Program-made: the position numbers and the translations under genes
In this document: positions 49,140 to 55,978 of the stretch, in pieces
Position numbering within the stretch: the stretch's first letter is position 1
Layout of the letters: each line of letters begins with the position of its first letter
The notes under the pieces: generated by a model
The model's input: only the letters and a program-made list of their open reading frames with translations
What the model was told of the DNA's origin: nothing
The model's database searches: none
NCBI GenBank assembly: GCA_016220085.1
Contig: JACRIN010000050.1
Location: 1-55,978 of the forward strand
From: Planctomycetota bacterium
Lineage (GTDB): Bacteria > Planctomycetota > UBA1135 > GCA-002686595
Direction of reading: 5' to 3'
DNA length: 55,978 bases

Positions 49140-50297
49140 ATGATCTACCTCGACAACAACGCCACGACGCGGATCGCGCCGGAAGTGGCGCAGGCGATGC
49201 TGCCGTGGCTCACAGAGCGCTGGGGCAACCCGTCGAGCCTCCACCGCTTCGGCGACGACGCGCTGGAGGCGGTCGGCGCCGCTCGCGCGTCGCTCGCGCG
49301 GCTGCTCGGCGCGCGGCACGCGAGCGAGCTCGTGTTCACGTCCGGCGCGACCGAAGCCAACCATCTCGCGCTGCACCAGGCGCGGTTCGCGCCGGCGGAG
49401 CGGCGACGCGTGATCACGAGCGCGGTCGAGCACGCCGCGGTGCTCGAACCGAGCGCCGCGCTCGCGCGCGAAGGCTTCGCCGTCGAGCGCGCGGAGGTCG
49501 CGCCGAGCGGCGCGCTCGACCTCGATCGGTTGCTCGCGAGCCTCGACGAACGCTGCGCGCTCGTCAGCGTGATGTGGGCGAACAACGAGACCGGCGCGGT
49601 GCACGACGTCGCGGCGCTCGGCAAGCGCTGTCGCGAGCTCGAGATCCTGTTCCACGTCGACGCGGTTCAGGCGGTCGGCAAACTTCCGATCGCGCTGCGC
49701 GAGGTCGCGATCGACTACCTGTCGCTCAGCGCGCACAAGCTCCACGGTCCGAAGGGCATCGGCGCGCTCTGGGTGCGCCGCGAGAGCCCGTTCGAGCCGT
49801 TGGTCCGCGGCGGCGGCCAGGAAAGCGATCGTCGCGCGGGCACCGAGAACGTGCTCGGCATCGTCGGCCTCGGCGCGGCGGCCGAGCTCGCGCGCGCGTG
49901 GCTCGCGCGCGGCGGACCGCGCGAGGTCGCGGAGCTGCGTGATCGGCTCGAAACGCGCCTGACGGAACGACTCGGGCCGCTCGAAGTCGCCGCCTCGTCG
50001 ATCGCTCGCACGCCGAACACCGCCCAACTCGTCCTCGGCGACATCTCCGGCGAAGCGCTGGTGCTGGCGCTCTCCGAAGCCGGCGTGTGCGCTTCGAGCG
50101 GCTCCGCTTGCTCGTCGGGCACCCACGCGCCGTCGCACGTGCTGCTCGCGATGCGCAAGACGCCCGCGGAGGCGTCGTCGAGCCTGCGCCTCTCGCTCTC
50201 GCGCTACACGACCGAGGCCGAGGTCGAATCCGCCGCCGAGCTCGTCGCCCGCGCCGTCCGCGACCTGCGCAGCCTGCTCGGCGCGAGCCCGGGCTGA
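49140..50297 (+). CDS. cysteine desulfurase (NifS/IscS family)
   Basis: The product is 385 residues. It opens with IYLDNNATTRIAPEV and contains NPSSLHRFGDDALEAV, the PLP-binding lysine in SAHKLHGPKGIGALWV, GGGQESDRRAGTENV and the catalytic cysteine in ASSGSACSSGTHAPSHVL. It converts cysteine to alanine and transfers a persulfide, usually for iron-sulfur cluster or thiolation pathways. The SGSACSSG loop is the longer type of NifS/IscS (group I). Position next to the MerR regulator suggests oxidative or iron-sulfur control. No iscU, sufE or other cluster scaffold is adjacent in the window. Confidence 0.93.
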   Translation: MIYLDNNATTRIAPEVAQAMLPWLTERWGNPSSLHRFGDDALEAVGAARASLARLLGARHASELVFTSGATEANHLALHQARFAPAERRRVITSAVEHAAVLEPSAALAREGFAVERAEVAPSGALDLDRLLASLDERCALVSVMWANNETGAVHDVAALGKRCRELEILFHVDAVQAVGKLPIALREVAIDYLSLSAHKLHGPKGIGALWVRRESPFEPLVRGGGQESDRRAGTENVLGIVGLGAAAELARAWLARGGPREVAELRDRLETRLTERLGPLEVAASSIARTPNTAQLVLGDISGEALVLALSEAGVCASSGSACSSGTHAPSHVLLAMRKTPAEASSSLRLSLSRYTTEAEVESAAELVARAVRDLRSLLGASPG

Positions 50298-50370
50298 ACC
50301 GCCTTTTCCAACCGAAAGCGCCCGCACCCTCGCCGGGTGCGACGTCCGCGCAGTAGATTTACTCGCCCCC

Positions 50371-50922
50371 ATGGCCGAACCGATCGCCACCTACACCGTC
50401 CAGGCCTCCGGCCTGTGGAACACCCGACACCGCGTCGCGAACGCGACCGGGACGCTCGGGGTCCTGACCGTGCACCGCGGCGGCACCGGCGTGGTCGAGA
50501 GCGGCTCCTACCGGCCCGAGAAGGGCGAGGTGCTGACCTTCCGCCGCGACCCCGGGATCCTGCGCGGCCAGTTCTCGGTCTGGACCGAGGGCCGCGAGTG
50601 GCTGGGCTCGTCGCTGCGCTGGAGCATCCGGAAGCGCGAAATCAACCTGCACACCGGCAACAAGCCGCTGCGCCTGGTTCCTCTCGACGGCTTGCGCTTC
50701 GGCTGGAGCCTGCAGGCGCCCAAGACCGGCGAGATGGCCCGGATCCACGGCAACCCGCTCACCCGCCGCGCGCGGATCGACGTCTTCCGCAAGGTCGACT
50801 TCGAGCTCTTGGTCTTCGCGTACTTCCTCGGGTCGCAGATCTGGCTGGAGTCGCTCTGGCCGGGCCCCGAGCTCGATCCCGAGGCCCAAGCCGCGCCCGC
50901 GGGCAAGACCTCGGCGTCCTGA
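50371..50922 (+). CDS. conserved-looking hypothetical protein, 183 residues
   Basis: I do not recognise this family. The product is soluble except for a hydrophobic stretch VDFELLVFAYFLGSQIWLES (about 143-162) close to the C-terminus. The N-terminal part is beta-rich with many tryptophans (SGLWNTRHRV, FSVWTEGREWLGSSLRWSIR) and could be a small sandwich or lipocalin/tubby-like fold. A tail rich in alanine and proline ends the protein. It starts at ATG 50371; a TTTACT or TAGATT hexamer lies 7 to 11 nt ahead. It sits between a cysteine desulfurase and a large beta-repeat protein. Function unknown. Confidence 0.7.
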   Translation: MAEPIATYTVQASGLWNTRHRVANATGTLGVLTVHRGGTGVVESGSYRPEKGEVLTFRRDPGILRGQFSVWTEGREWLGSSLRWSIRKREINLHTGNKPLRLVPLDGLRFGWSLQAPKTGEMARIHGNPLTRRARIDVFRKVDFELLVFAYFLGSQIWLESLWPGPELDPEAQAAPAGKTSAS

Positions 50923-50936
50923 CGCGGCGCCGCGCG

Positions 50937-50956
50937 GGCTCGCAAAGGTGTGAGCC
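50937..50956 (+). terminator. hairpin downstream of the 183-residue gene
   Basis: An eight-pair stem (GGCTCGCA with TGTGAGCC, one G-T pair) and a four-base AAGG loop lie 15 nt after the stop at 50922. No T-run follows, so termination is uncertain. Confidence 0.35.
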
Positions 50957-51072
50957 TTCGGGAATACTGCCGCGCTTCCGATCGTCCAGGCGCTCTCGCG
51001 GGAGTCTGTCCCCAACGGACGGGCACCCACGAACTCGGCCTCGCCGCGTGCCTCTAGACACCCCATCGAACC

Positions 51073-53052
51073 ATGAAACCGCTTCTCGTCCTCCTCCTCG
51101 TTCTCGCCGGCCTCGCGGCCCTCTTCTTCGCGTTCCGCTCCGGCTCCAAGGACCAAGGCACCGGCGTCGCCGTGCCGACCAACACCGCCGCGGAGCCCGT
51201 CAAGTCGACCTCCGGCGCGAAGATCGAGACGCCGACCCAGACCGAGGAAGCGATCCGCACGGTGACGTCGGCACCCGACGTCGACGGCCAGCCGGTCGAC
51301 GCGGCGCCCGCGGATCGCGCGACGCTGCTGGTCGGCTCGGTGCTCGACGATCAGGCGCGCCCGGTCGCCAACGCGACGGTCAAGATCAGCGAGAACGCGT
51401 TCATGGGAGAAGAGCTCGCGTCCGAGTTCTTCATGGGGATCGACAAGCCGAAGGGCAAGGCGATCTCGACGACCACCGACACGGCCGGCCAGTACCGCTT
51501 CAAGAACCTCGAGCCGCGCCGCAACTACTACATCCTCGCGACGCACCCGGACTTCAGCCCGACGCAGGAGTCCAACGTCGGCGTGCGCGAGGAAGGCGAG
51601 TCGCGCGCTCCGGACGCGATCCTGCGCCAGGGCTCGGTGCTCACCGGGATGGTCGTCGATGACAACGGCAGCGCGGTGCCGGGCGCCGATCTGCACCTCG
51701 ATTCCGCGTACGTGCTGACCGGCGATCCGAAGTCGCCCGATCGCATGTCGACCAAGTCGGACAACACCGGCCACTTCGAGTTCAAGAACGTCGCCGGCGG
51801 CCCGCGCAACCTGACGGTCTCCGCGCCGGGCTTCGGCACGATGATCGTGTCCAACGTGTTGTTCAAGGGCTCGTCCGACGACACGCAGGACAAGGAAGTG
51901 CGTCTGTCCCCCGGCTTCCCGCTCGGCGGCCGCGTGCTCGTCCAAGGCACCAACCAACCGCTCAAGGGCGCGAAGGTGGTCGCGATGACGTTCAACGCGA
52001 CGTCGAGCTCGCGCGGCGAGGCGGTCGCCGGCGATGACGGCTCCTTCCTGGTCGAAAACCTCCAGCAAGGCTCGTACATGCTGCAGGTCGAGCTCGACTG
52101 CTACAGCCAGCTCCGGATGAACCGCGTCCAGGTCGGCGACATGAACATCCCGGTCGAGATGCGTCCGCGCACCGCGGTCAGCGGCCGCGTGATCGACGGG
52201 GCCGGCAATCCGGTGCGCTCGTTCACCGTGTCGCCGAAGCGCGCGGGCGACGGCGCGGATGCCGCGAGCTTCCTCGAGAACCTCGGGCTCGACGAGAGCT
52301 TCGACAACGCCGACGGCACGTTCACCGTCTGCAACTTCGACAAGGGCACGTTCGTCGTCGCGATCGAGGCGCCGGGCTACGCGACCGCGCTCTCCGAGAA
52401 GTTCACCGTCGTCGAGAACCAAGCGACGATCAACCTGACGATCCGCGTCAGTCAGGGCGGCACGATCCGCGGCAAGCTCGTCGATCCGACCGGCAACCCG
52501 ATCAAGGGCGCGGTCGTCGGCTCGTTCGACGCCGGCCTAGACGACATCAACGACCCGCTGTTCGGCAACCTGATCAGCTCCGGCGCGACCCGCCGCAAGG
52601 TCCGCACGGACCGTGACGGCAACTTCGAGCTCAAGATGCTCGCGCCGACCGACTACCAGCTCGAGATCACGCACCCGAGCTACACCCGCACGCTCGTCCC
52701 GAGCTTGCGCGTGATCGAAGGTCAGGTGGTCAACGCCGGCTCGATCACGATGAAGGGCGGCGGCAAGGTCAGCGGAAAGGTCTTCGACCAAGCCGGGCAA
52801 CCGGTCGTCCGCGGCTCGGTGCACCTCGCGATCACCGACGGCACGATCGTGACGTTCGACGCGCGCACGGACGGCGAAGGCCGCTACTTCATCGATCACG
52901 TTCCCGCGGGCAACTATCAGATCTCCGCGAGCCGCAGCAACGCGGGCGCGGCCGATCCGTTCCAAGCGATCGCCGAGCAACAAGCCTCGACGAAGCAGTT
53001 CAACGTGATCGAGGGCCAAGAAGTCACGATGGATCTGACGCTCGGACATTGA
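51073..53052 (+). CDS. large exported protein of carboxypeptidase-regulatory-like repeats
   Basis: The product is 659 residues with an N-terminal hydrophobic anchor (MKPLLVLLLVLAGLAALFFA) and a threonine/proline-rich linker to about residue 80. The rest is a chain of six or seven beta-sandwich repeats of the CarboxypepD_reg/SdrD B-like type, about 85-100 residues each. Repeats are recognised by V-x-G-x-V-L/V-D, G-x-P-V/I-x-G-A-x-V and D-G-x-F/Y-x-F/I-x-L/V, for example SVLDDQARPVANATVKIS, VDDNGSAVPGADLHLDS and GKLVDPTGNPIKGAVVGSFD. Such repeats usually form extended rods on surface or periplasmic proteins. There is no sortase or peptidase domain. The start ATG at 51073 is 12 nt past a TAGACA hexamer. 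Confidence 0.82.
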   Translation: MKPLLVLLLVLAGLAALFFAFRSGSKDQGTGVAVPTNTAAEPVKSTSGAKIETPTQTEEAIRTVTSAPDVDGQPVDAAPADRATLLVGSVLDDQARPVANATVKISENAFMGEELASEFFMGIDKPKGKAISTTTDTAGQYRFKNLEPRRNYYILATHPDFSPTQESNVGVREEGESRAPDAILRQGSVLTGMVVDDNGSAVPGADLHLDSAYVLTGDPKSPDRMSTKSDNTGHFEFKNVAGGPRNLTVSAPGFGTMIVSNVLFKGSSDDTQDKEVRLSPGFPLGGRVLVQGTNQPLKGAKVVAMTFNATSSSRGEAVAGDDGSFLVENLQQGSYMLQVELDCYSQLRMNRVQVGDMNIPVEMRPRTAVSGRVIDGAGNPVRSFTVSPKRAGDGADAASFLENLGLDESFDNADGTFTVCNFDKGTFVVAIEAPGYATALSEKFTVVENQATINLTIRVSQGGTIRGKLVDPTGNPIKGAVVGSFDAGLDDINDPLFGNLISSGATRRKVRTDRDGNFELKMLAPTDYQLEITHPSYTRTLVPSLRVIEGQVVNAGSITMKGGGKVSGKVFDQAGQPVVRGSVHLAITDGTIVTFDARTDGEGRYFIDHVPAGNYQISASRSNAGAADPFQAIAEQQASTKQFNVIEGQEVTMDLTLGH

Positions 53053-53071
53053 CCTCCGCGCGTGCGGAGGT
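53052..53071 (+). terminator. perfect 8-bp hairpin at the end of the repeat protein
   Basis: ACCTCCGC and GCGGAGGT flank a four-base loop, starting at the last base of the TGA codon at 53050-53052. It may be a terminator or an mRNA-stability element; no T-run follows. The GTG of the next gene is at 53085. Confidence 0.45.
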
Positions 53072-53084
53072 TCGGCTCTGAGGC

Positions 53085-53873
53085 GTGAGCTCGACCGATC
53101 CCGCGCCGCAGTTCGACGAGACCGCCTGGGCCGAGTTCCTCTCCGAGGAGCTCGGCTCGCGCGTTTCGGTGCGCTTCGGCCGCGCCAAGAGCTCGGTGCT
53201 GCGTGTCGTGCGCACCGGCCGCGGCGAGTTGGTCGTGCACATGAGCGAGTTCTTCGGCCGCGCTCCCGACGAGGTGCGCGTGTCGGTCGCGCGCTGGCTC
53301 TCGGCCGGCCGTCGCGCGCGGCGCTCGGCGCGCGATCTCGATCGTTGGATCGACGAGGCGTTGACGCGCGAGGAGCGCGCGCCGATCGATCCGGCGAAGC
53401 TCTCCACCCGCGGGCGCACCGTCGACCTCGCCGAGCTTCGCGACGAGCTCGCGCGCACCGAATTCGCCGCCGACTTCGCCGCGTCGCCGCCGCCTGCGAT
53501 CACGTTCGGCCGCGCCGGCCGGCGCCCCGCGCGGCGCTCGCTGCGCCTCGGCAGCTACGACGCGCGCGCGCACCTCGTCCGCATCCACCCGATCCTCGAC
53601 CAGGACTTCGTACCGCGCTGGTTCGTGCGTTACATCGTCTTCCACGAGCTCCTTCACGCCGCGCTGCCGCACGAACGCGGCCGCGGCGGCCGACGCATCT
53701 TCCACGGCCCGCGCTTTCGCGCGCGGGAGCGAGCCTTCGCCGACTACGCGCGCGCGCTGGAGTGGGAACGCGAGCACATCGAGCACCTGCTGCGCCGTCC
53801 GCGCAAGACCCCGATCCGCCGGGCGCGCACCGGAGCCTGGCGCGCGGTGCAGGGCTGGCTCTTCCCGCTCTGA
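53085..53873 (+). CDS. SprT-like zinc metalloprotease
   Basis: The product is 262 residues from GTG 53085. The C-terminal half carries the SprT-like metal motif RYIVFHELLHAALPH with two histidines and the catalytic glutamate, and the third zinc ligand in RIFHGPRFRARERAF. The N-terminal 120 residues are helical and charged; VRFGRAKSSVLRVVRTGRG starts a small beta segment. A basic C-terminal tail (RRPRKTPIRRARTGAWRAV) may bind nucleic acid, as in SprT/Spartan-like proteins that remove DNA-protein crosslinks. That role is inferred from the family. The stop is 1 bp from the stop of the convergent BY-kinase-like gene. Confidence 0.78.
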   Translation: MSSTDPAPQFDETAWAEFLSEELGSRVSVRFGRAKSSVLRVVRTGRGELVVHMSEFFGRAPDEVRVSVARWLSAGRRARRSARDLDRWIDEALTREERAPIDPAKLSTRGRTVDLAELRDELARTEFAADFAASPPPAITFGRAGRRPARRSLRLGSYDARAHLVRIHPILDQDFVPRWFVRYIVFHELLHAALPHERGRGGRRIFHGPRFRARERAFADYARALEWEREHIEHLLRRPRKTPIRRARTGAWRAVQGWLFPL

Positions 53874-53874
53874 A

Positions 53875-54585
53875 CTACTCGCCGACGCCGGTGACGCACG
53901 TGCCGAGCACGTTGCCGCCGAGGTTCTCGAGCATGCTGTGCGCCTGCTCGACGTACTGGCGAGGCGTCGTCGCGAGGCGCACGACGAGCAACACGCCATC
54001 GGCGATCGCGCCGAGCAGCGTCGCGTCGCTGATCGCGAGCGCTTCCGGCGCGTCGAGCAGCACGTAGTTGAAGCGCTGCTTCAACTGCGAGAGCACGATC
54101 TTCAAGCGATCGGACGCGAGCAGCTCCGACGGATTCTTCGGCGTCGCGCCCGCGCCGAGGATCGACACGCCGGGGATCGAGAGCGGGCGCACCGCTTGGT
54201 CGAGCGACAGACGACCGGACAAGAGCTCGGAGAGTCCCTGACGCCGCGGCATCCCGATGATGCGCTCGACGCCCGGATGGTGCAGGTTCGCGTCGACGAT
54301 CAGCACCCGCGTGTTCGGCATCTCGGCGAGCGCGACCGCGAGGTTGGCCGAGGTCACGGTCTTGCCTTCGCCGCGCAGCGCGCTCGTCAGCACCACGGTG
54401 CGCGGCGCGCTCTCCGGATTCAGCGCGACGATCGAGTTGCGCAGCGTCCGATACTGCTCGGCGCGCTGCGAGCGCGGGTCGGTCACCATCACCACGTCCT
54501 CGGCGGTGATCGGCGACTTGCGCGCCTCCTCGGGGTCGGCGACTTGGAGGGGAGCGTTGTCCGCGGCGGTCTTGGAGGTCGACAT
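53875..54585 (-). CDS. degenerate bacterial tyrosine kinase/ParA-like ATPase (CpsD/CapB-type)
   Basis: The product is 236 residues. The Walker A motif SALRGEGKTVTSANLAVALA has the GEGKT core of BY-kinases, and Walker B is NYVLLDAPE. The Walker A' region reads VLIVDANLHHP, where the second aspartate and the arginine of D-x-D-x-R are replaced. There is no C-terminal tyrosine cluster. The N-terminal segment ITAEDVVMVTDPRSQRAEQY, followed by RTLRNSIVAL, is typical of the exopolysaccharide regulators. It lacks the membrane-spanning Wzz adaptor that usually precedes it. It therefore probably acts as an ATPase or regulator in polysaccharide export rather than an active kinase. Confidence 0.78.
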   Translation of the reverse strand: MSTSKTAADNAPLQVADPEEARKSPITAEDVVMVTDPRSQRAEQYRTLRNSIVALNPESAPRTVVLTSALRGEGKTVTSANLAVALAEMPNTRVLIVDANLHHPGVERIIGMPRRQGLSELLSGRLSLDQAVRPLSIPGVSILGAGATPKNPSELLASDRLKIVLSQLKQRFNYVLLDAPEALAISDATLLGAIADGVLLVVRLATTPRQYVEQAHSMLENLGGNVLGTCVTGVGE

Positions 54586-54684
54586 GGGCGTTGTGAGGCG
54601 GCAGAAGCTTGCTGATCGGCCGCCGACAATCCAACCCCCAAGCCGATTCCGGCGCGGGCGAGCGGGTTCCCAGCGCCCGAGCGC

Positions 54685-55977
54685 CTAGAAGCCGTCCGGG
54701 AGGTCCTTCGCGGCGAGGTCGATCGGTCGCCGCGACGGGGACACCGGCCAGGCGCCGGCCGCGCGGGCCTCTGCGAAGCGCTCCAGGGGCCCTTGGACGC
54801 CCCTCGAAAGAACCGCCCCGAGCGTGCGCTCGAAATCGGAGGCGCCGAGCTCGTTGCCCGCGGCGTACAGCACCGCGAACGCGCGCTCGATCCCCCGCCC
54901 GAGCGGCCCGGCGGGTCCGGAGGCGCTCGCTTGGGTGGTCGAGAGCTCGCCGAGCGCTGCCAGCGCACCCACGAGGCGTTGACGAACCTGCACGCCGACC
55001 GGCGACGCCGCGAGCGAGCCCAACGCGACCCAATCGGGTTCGGGCGCCGCGAGCCAGCGCTCGCCGAGCTGCTTGGCGCGAGCCCCCTGAACCCGGCCGA
55101 GGCGCGCGTCCAAGCGCTCCAACGCATCGCGCTGCGACGCGTCGACGCCGCTCGCGAGCGCCGCGTCGAGCAGCGCCGCGACACCGTCACGCCGTCCGCT
55201 CTGGCGCCATTGCTCGAGCCACGCATCGGCCCAGGCGAGCGAGGGCAAGTCGGTCCGCAACGCCGCGAGGAAGCGCGCGACGATCGCGGGCTCGGCGCTC
55301 GCGCCGTCCCAACCCGCGGCGAAAACGGCGAACGCGAGCTCCGGCCCGAGCTCCGGTCGACGCCACGCGTCGGGCAACGCGAGTCCGGCGCGCGCCCACG
55401 TCGCGACGAACGTCGGACCGCGACCGCGCGCGGCCTCGGCGGCGAGCCACGCGCCCGGCTCCGCGAACGCGAGCCCGGCGATCAGCCCGGGCGCGGCCTC
55501 GGCGTTCAGATCGCGCGCGGCCCGAGCGGTCAGCCCGCGCATGGCCTCGGCGGTCAGATCGCGAGCGGCGAGGTACTCGAAAGCGGCGGTGGCGGCGAGC
55601 GCGTGTTCGACGTCCGGCGCGGGCGCTTGGACGAGCTCGCGAGCGAGCGCGTCGAGCGCGGGCACGTCCGCGCCCGCGAGCCGCGCAGCCCGCAGTCGCC
55701 ACGTTCGCGCGGCGAGCGACGCGCGCTCGATTCCTTCGCCGAGCACGTCGAGCGGCCGCGAGCCGTCGAGCGCATCGCGCACGTTCGCCAAGGCCCGCGC
55801 GCACTCCGCGGCGAGGAAGCGCGCGCGCGGCCCGCCCGCGGCGAGCGCCGACTCCGCGCGGCGCACGAGCTCGCGCGCGGCGGCTTGCGAAACGAGCTCG
55901 GGCGCGACTCGCCCGCGCGACGCCGCGAGCGCCAGCCCGGAGAGCATCGCGGGATCCAAATCGTCGCTCCATCGCCG
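54685..55977 (-). CDS. unknown alanine-rich helical protein (5' truncated by window)
   Basis: The frame is open to the window end, so the start is probably beyond it; a TTG at 55959 is the first internal start candidate. The visible 430 residues are almost entirely helical and rich in alanine, arginine and leucine, with HEAT/TPR-like alternation but no domain I recognise. A four-copy, 24-bp repeat (55476-55571) encodes eight-residue units of the form A-R-D-L-T-A-E-A. No membrane helices or signal peptide are visible in this part. It is upstream of, and on the same strand as, the BY-kinase-like gene, with a 99-bp gap. Confidence 0.5.
   Translation of the reverse strand, partial: RRWSDDLDPAMLSGLALAASRGRVAPELVSQAAARELVRRAESALAAGGPRARFLAAECARALANVRDALDGSRPLDVLGEGIERASLAARTWRLRAARLAGADVPALDALARELVQAPAPDVEHALAATAAFEYLAARDLTAEAMRGLTARAARDLNAEAAPGLIAGLAFAEPGAWLAAEAARGRGPTFVATWARAGLALPDAWRRPELGPELAFAVFAAGWDGASAEPAIVARFLAALRTDLPSLAWADAWLEQWRQSGRRDGVAALLDAALASGVDASQRDALERLDARLGRVQGARAKQLGERWLAAPEPDWVALGSLAASPVGVQVRQRLVGALAALGELSTTQASASGPAGPLGRGIERAFAVLYAAGNELGASDFERTLGAVLSRGVQGPLERFAEARAAGAWPVSPSRRPIDLAAKDLPDGF
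55476..55571 (-). repeat. four 24-bp tandem repeats in the truncated alanine-rich gene
   Basis: Units at 55476, 55500, 55524 and 55548 share 70-85 percent of bases by eye. They are in frame and encode the eight-residue pattern A-R-D/G-L-T-A-E/R-A. Confidence 0.75.
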
Positions 55978-55978
55978 C

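Overview
The window is very GC-rich bacterial chromosome, with almost every third codon position G or C. Its gene content points to Planctomycetota, probably a deep, high-GC lineage. The indicators are a PVC-type dehydrogenase/heme-binding CxxCH protein with a lectin-like domain, three adjacent EutN/CcmL microcompartment vertex genes followed by a class II aldolase, a YfhO-like giant membrane protein, and a type II secretion-like pseudopilin operon decorated with lectin-like domains. The phylum call is inference from gene content. No rRNA, tRNA, CRISPR array, transposase or phage gene was recognised.

Left part (1-16485): a truncated O-antigen-ligase/TPR gene, an SLC13/ArsB-type permease (-), the PVC cytochrome (+), the YfhO-like protein (-), a MagIII-like DNA glycosylase, an OmpR-type response regulator overlapping its sensor kinase, and a three-gene polysaccharide cluster (FAD oxidoreductase plus two methyltransferases).

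Middle (16486-38179) is all on the minus strand. It holds a PpiD-like foldase, scpB, a SurA-like lipoprotein, a 66-67 bp repeat block, and one long operon. In transcription order the operon reads: FHA-domain protein (frameshifted), PilM-PilN/GspL-like fusion, PilO/GspM-like protein, TPR plus jelly-roll protein, GspG, GspH with a lectin-like insert, giant GspK (interrupted by one in-frame amber codon), GspJ, GspI with a triplicated prepilin leader, and a secreted zinc-finger protein. Adjacent genes overlap by 4 bp or nearly touch. Secretin, ATPase, inner-membrane platform and prepilin peptidase are not in the window. This operon is the best candidate for an under-described system: a pseudopilus machine whose parts repeatedly carry lectin-like domains.

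Right part (38180-55978): rsmE and radC converge. A lower-GC stretch follows with two small coupled ORFs. Next come a Ser/Thr kinase overlapping a membrane gluzincin/TPR gene (-), a stand-alone Clp-type AAA+ ATPase, a SurA-like secreted foldase running into three BMC vertex genes and an aldolase, a frameshifted YugP-like zinc protease (-), a MerR regulator with a cysteine cluster next to a NifS-type cysteine desulfurase, an orphan gene, a large carboxypeptidase-regulatory-like repeat protein, an SprT-like protease, a degenerate BY-kinase (-), and a truncated unknown gene.

Themes across the window: (i) -10-like hexamers end only 6-7 nt before several operon-leading ATGs, suggesting leaderless transcripts, whereas Shine-Dalgarno sites are seen inside operons; (ii) short tandem repeats have expanded inside coding sequence; (iii) three single-site lesions (two +1 shifts and one amber) interrupt otherwise intact genes and are either assembly errors or real.
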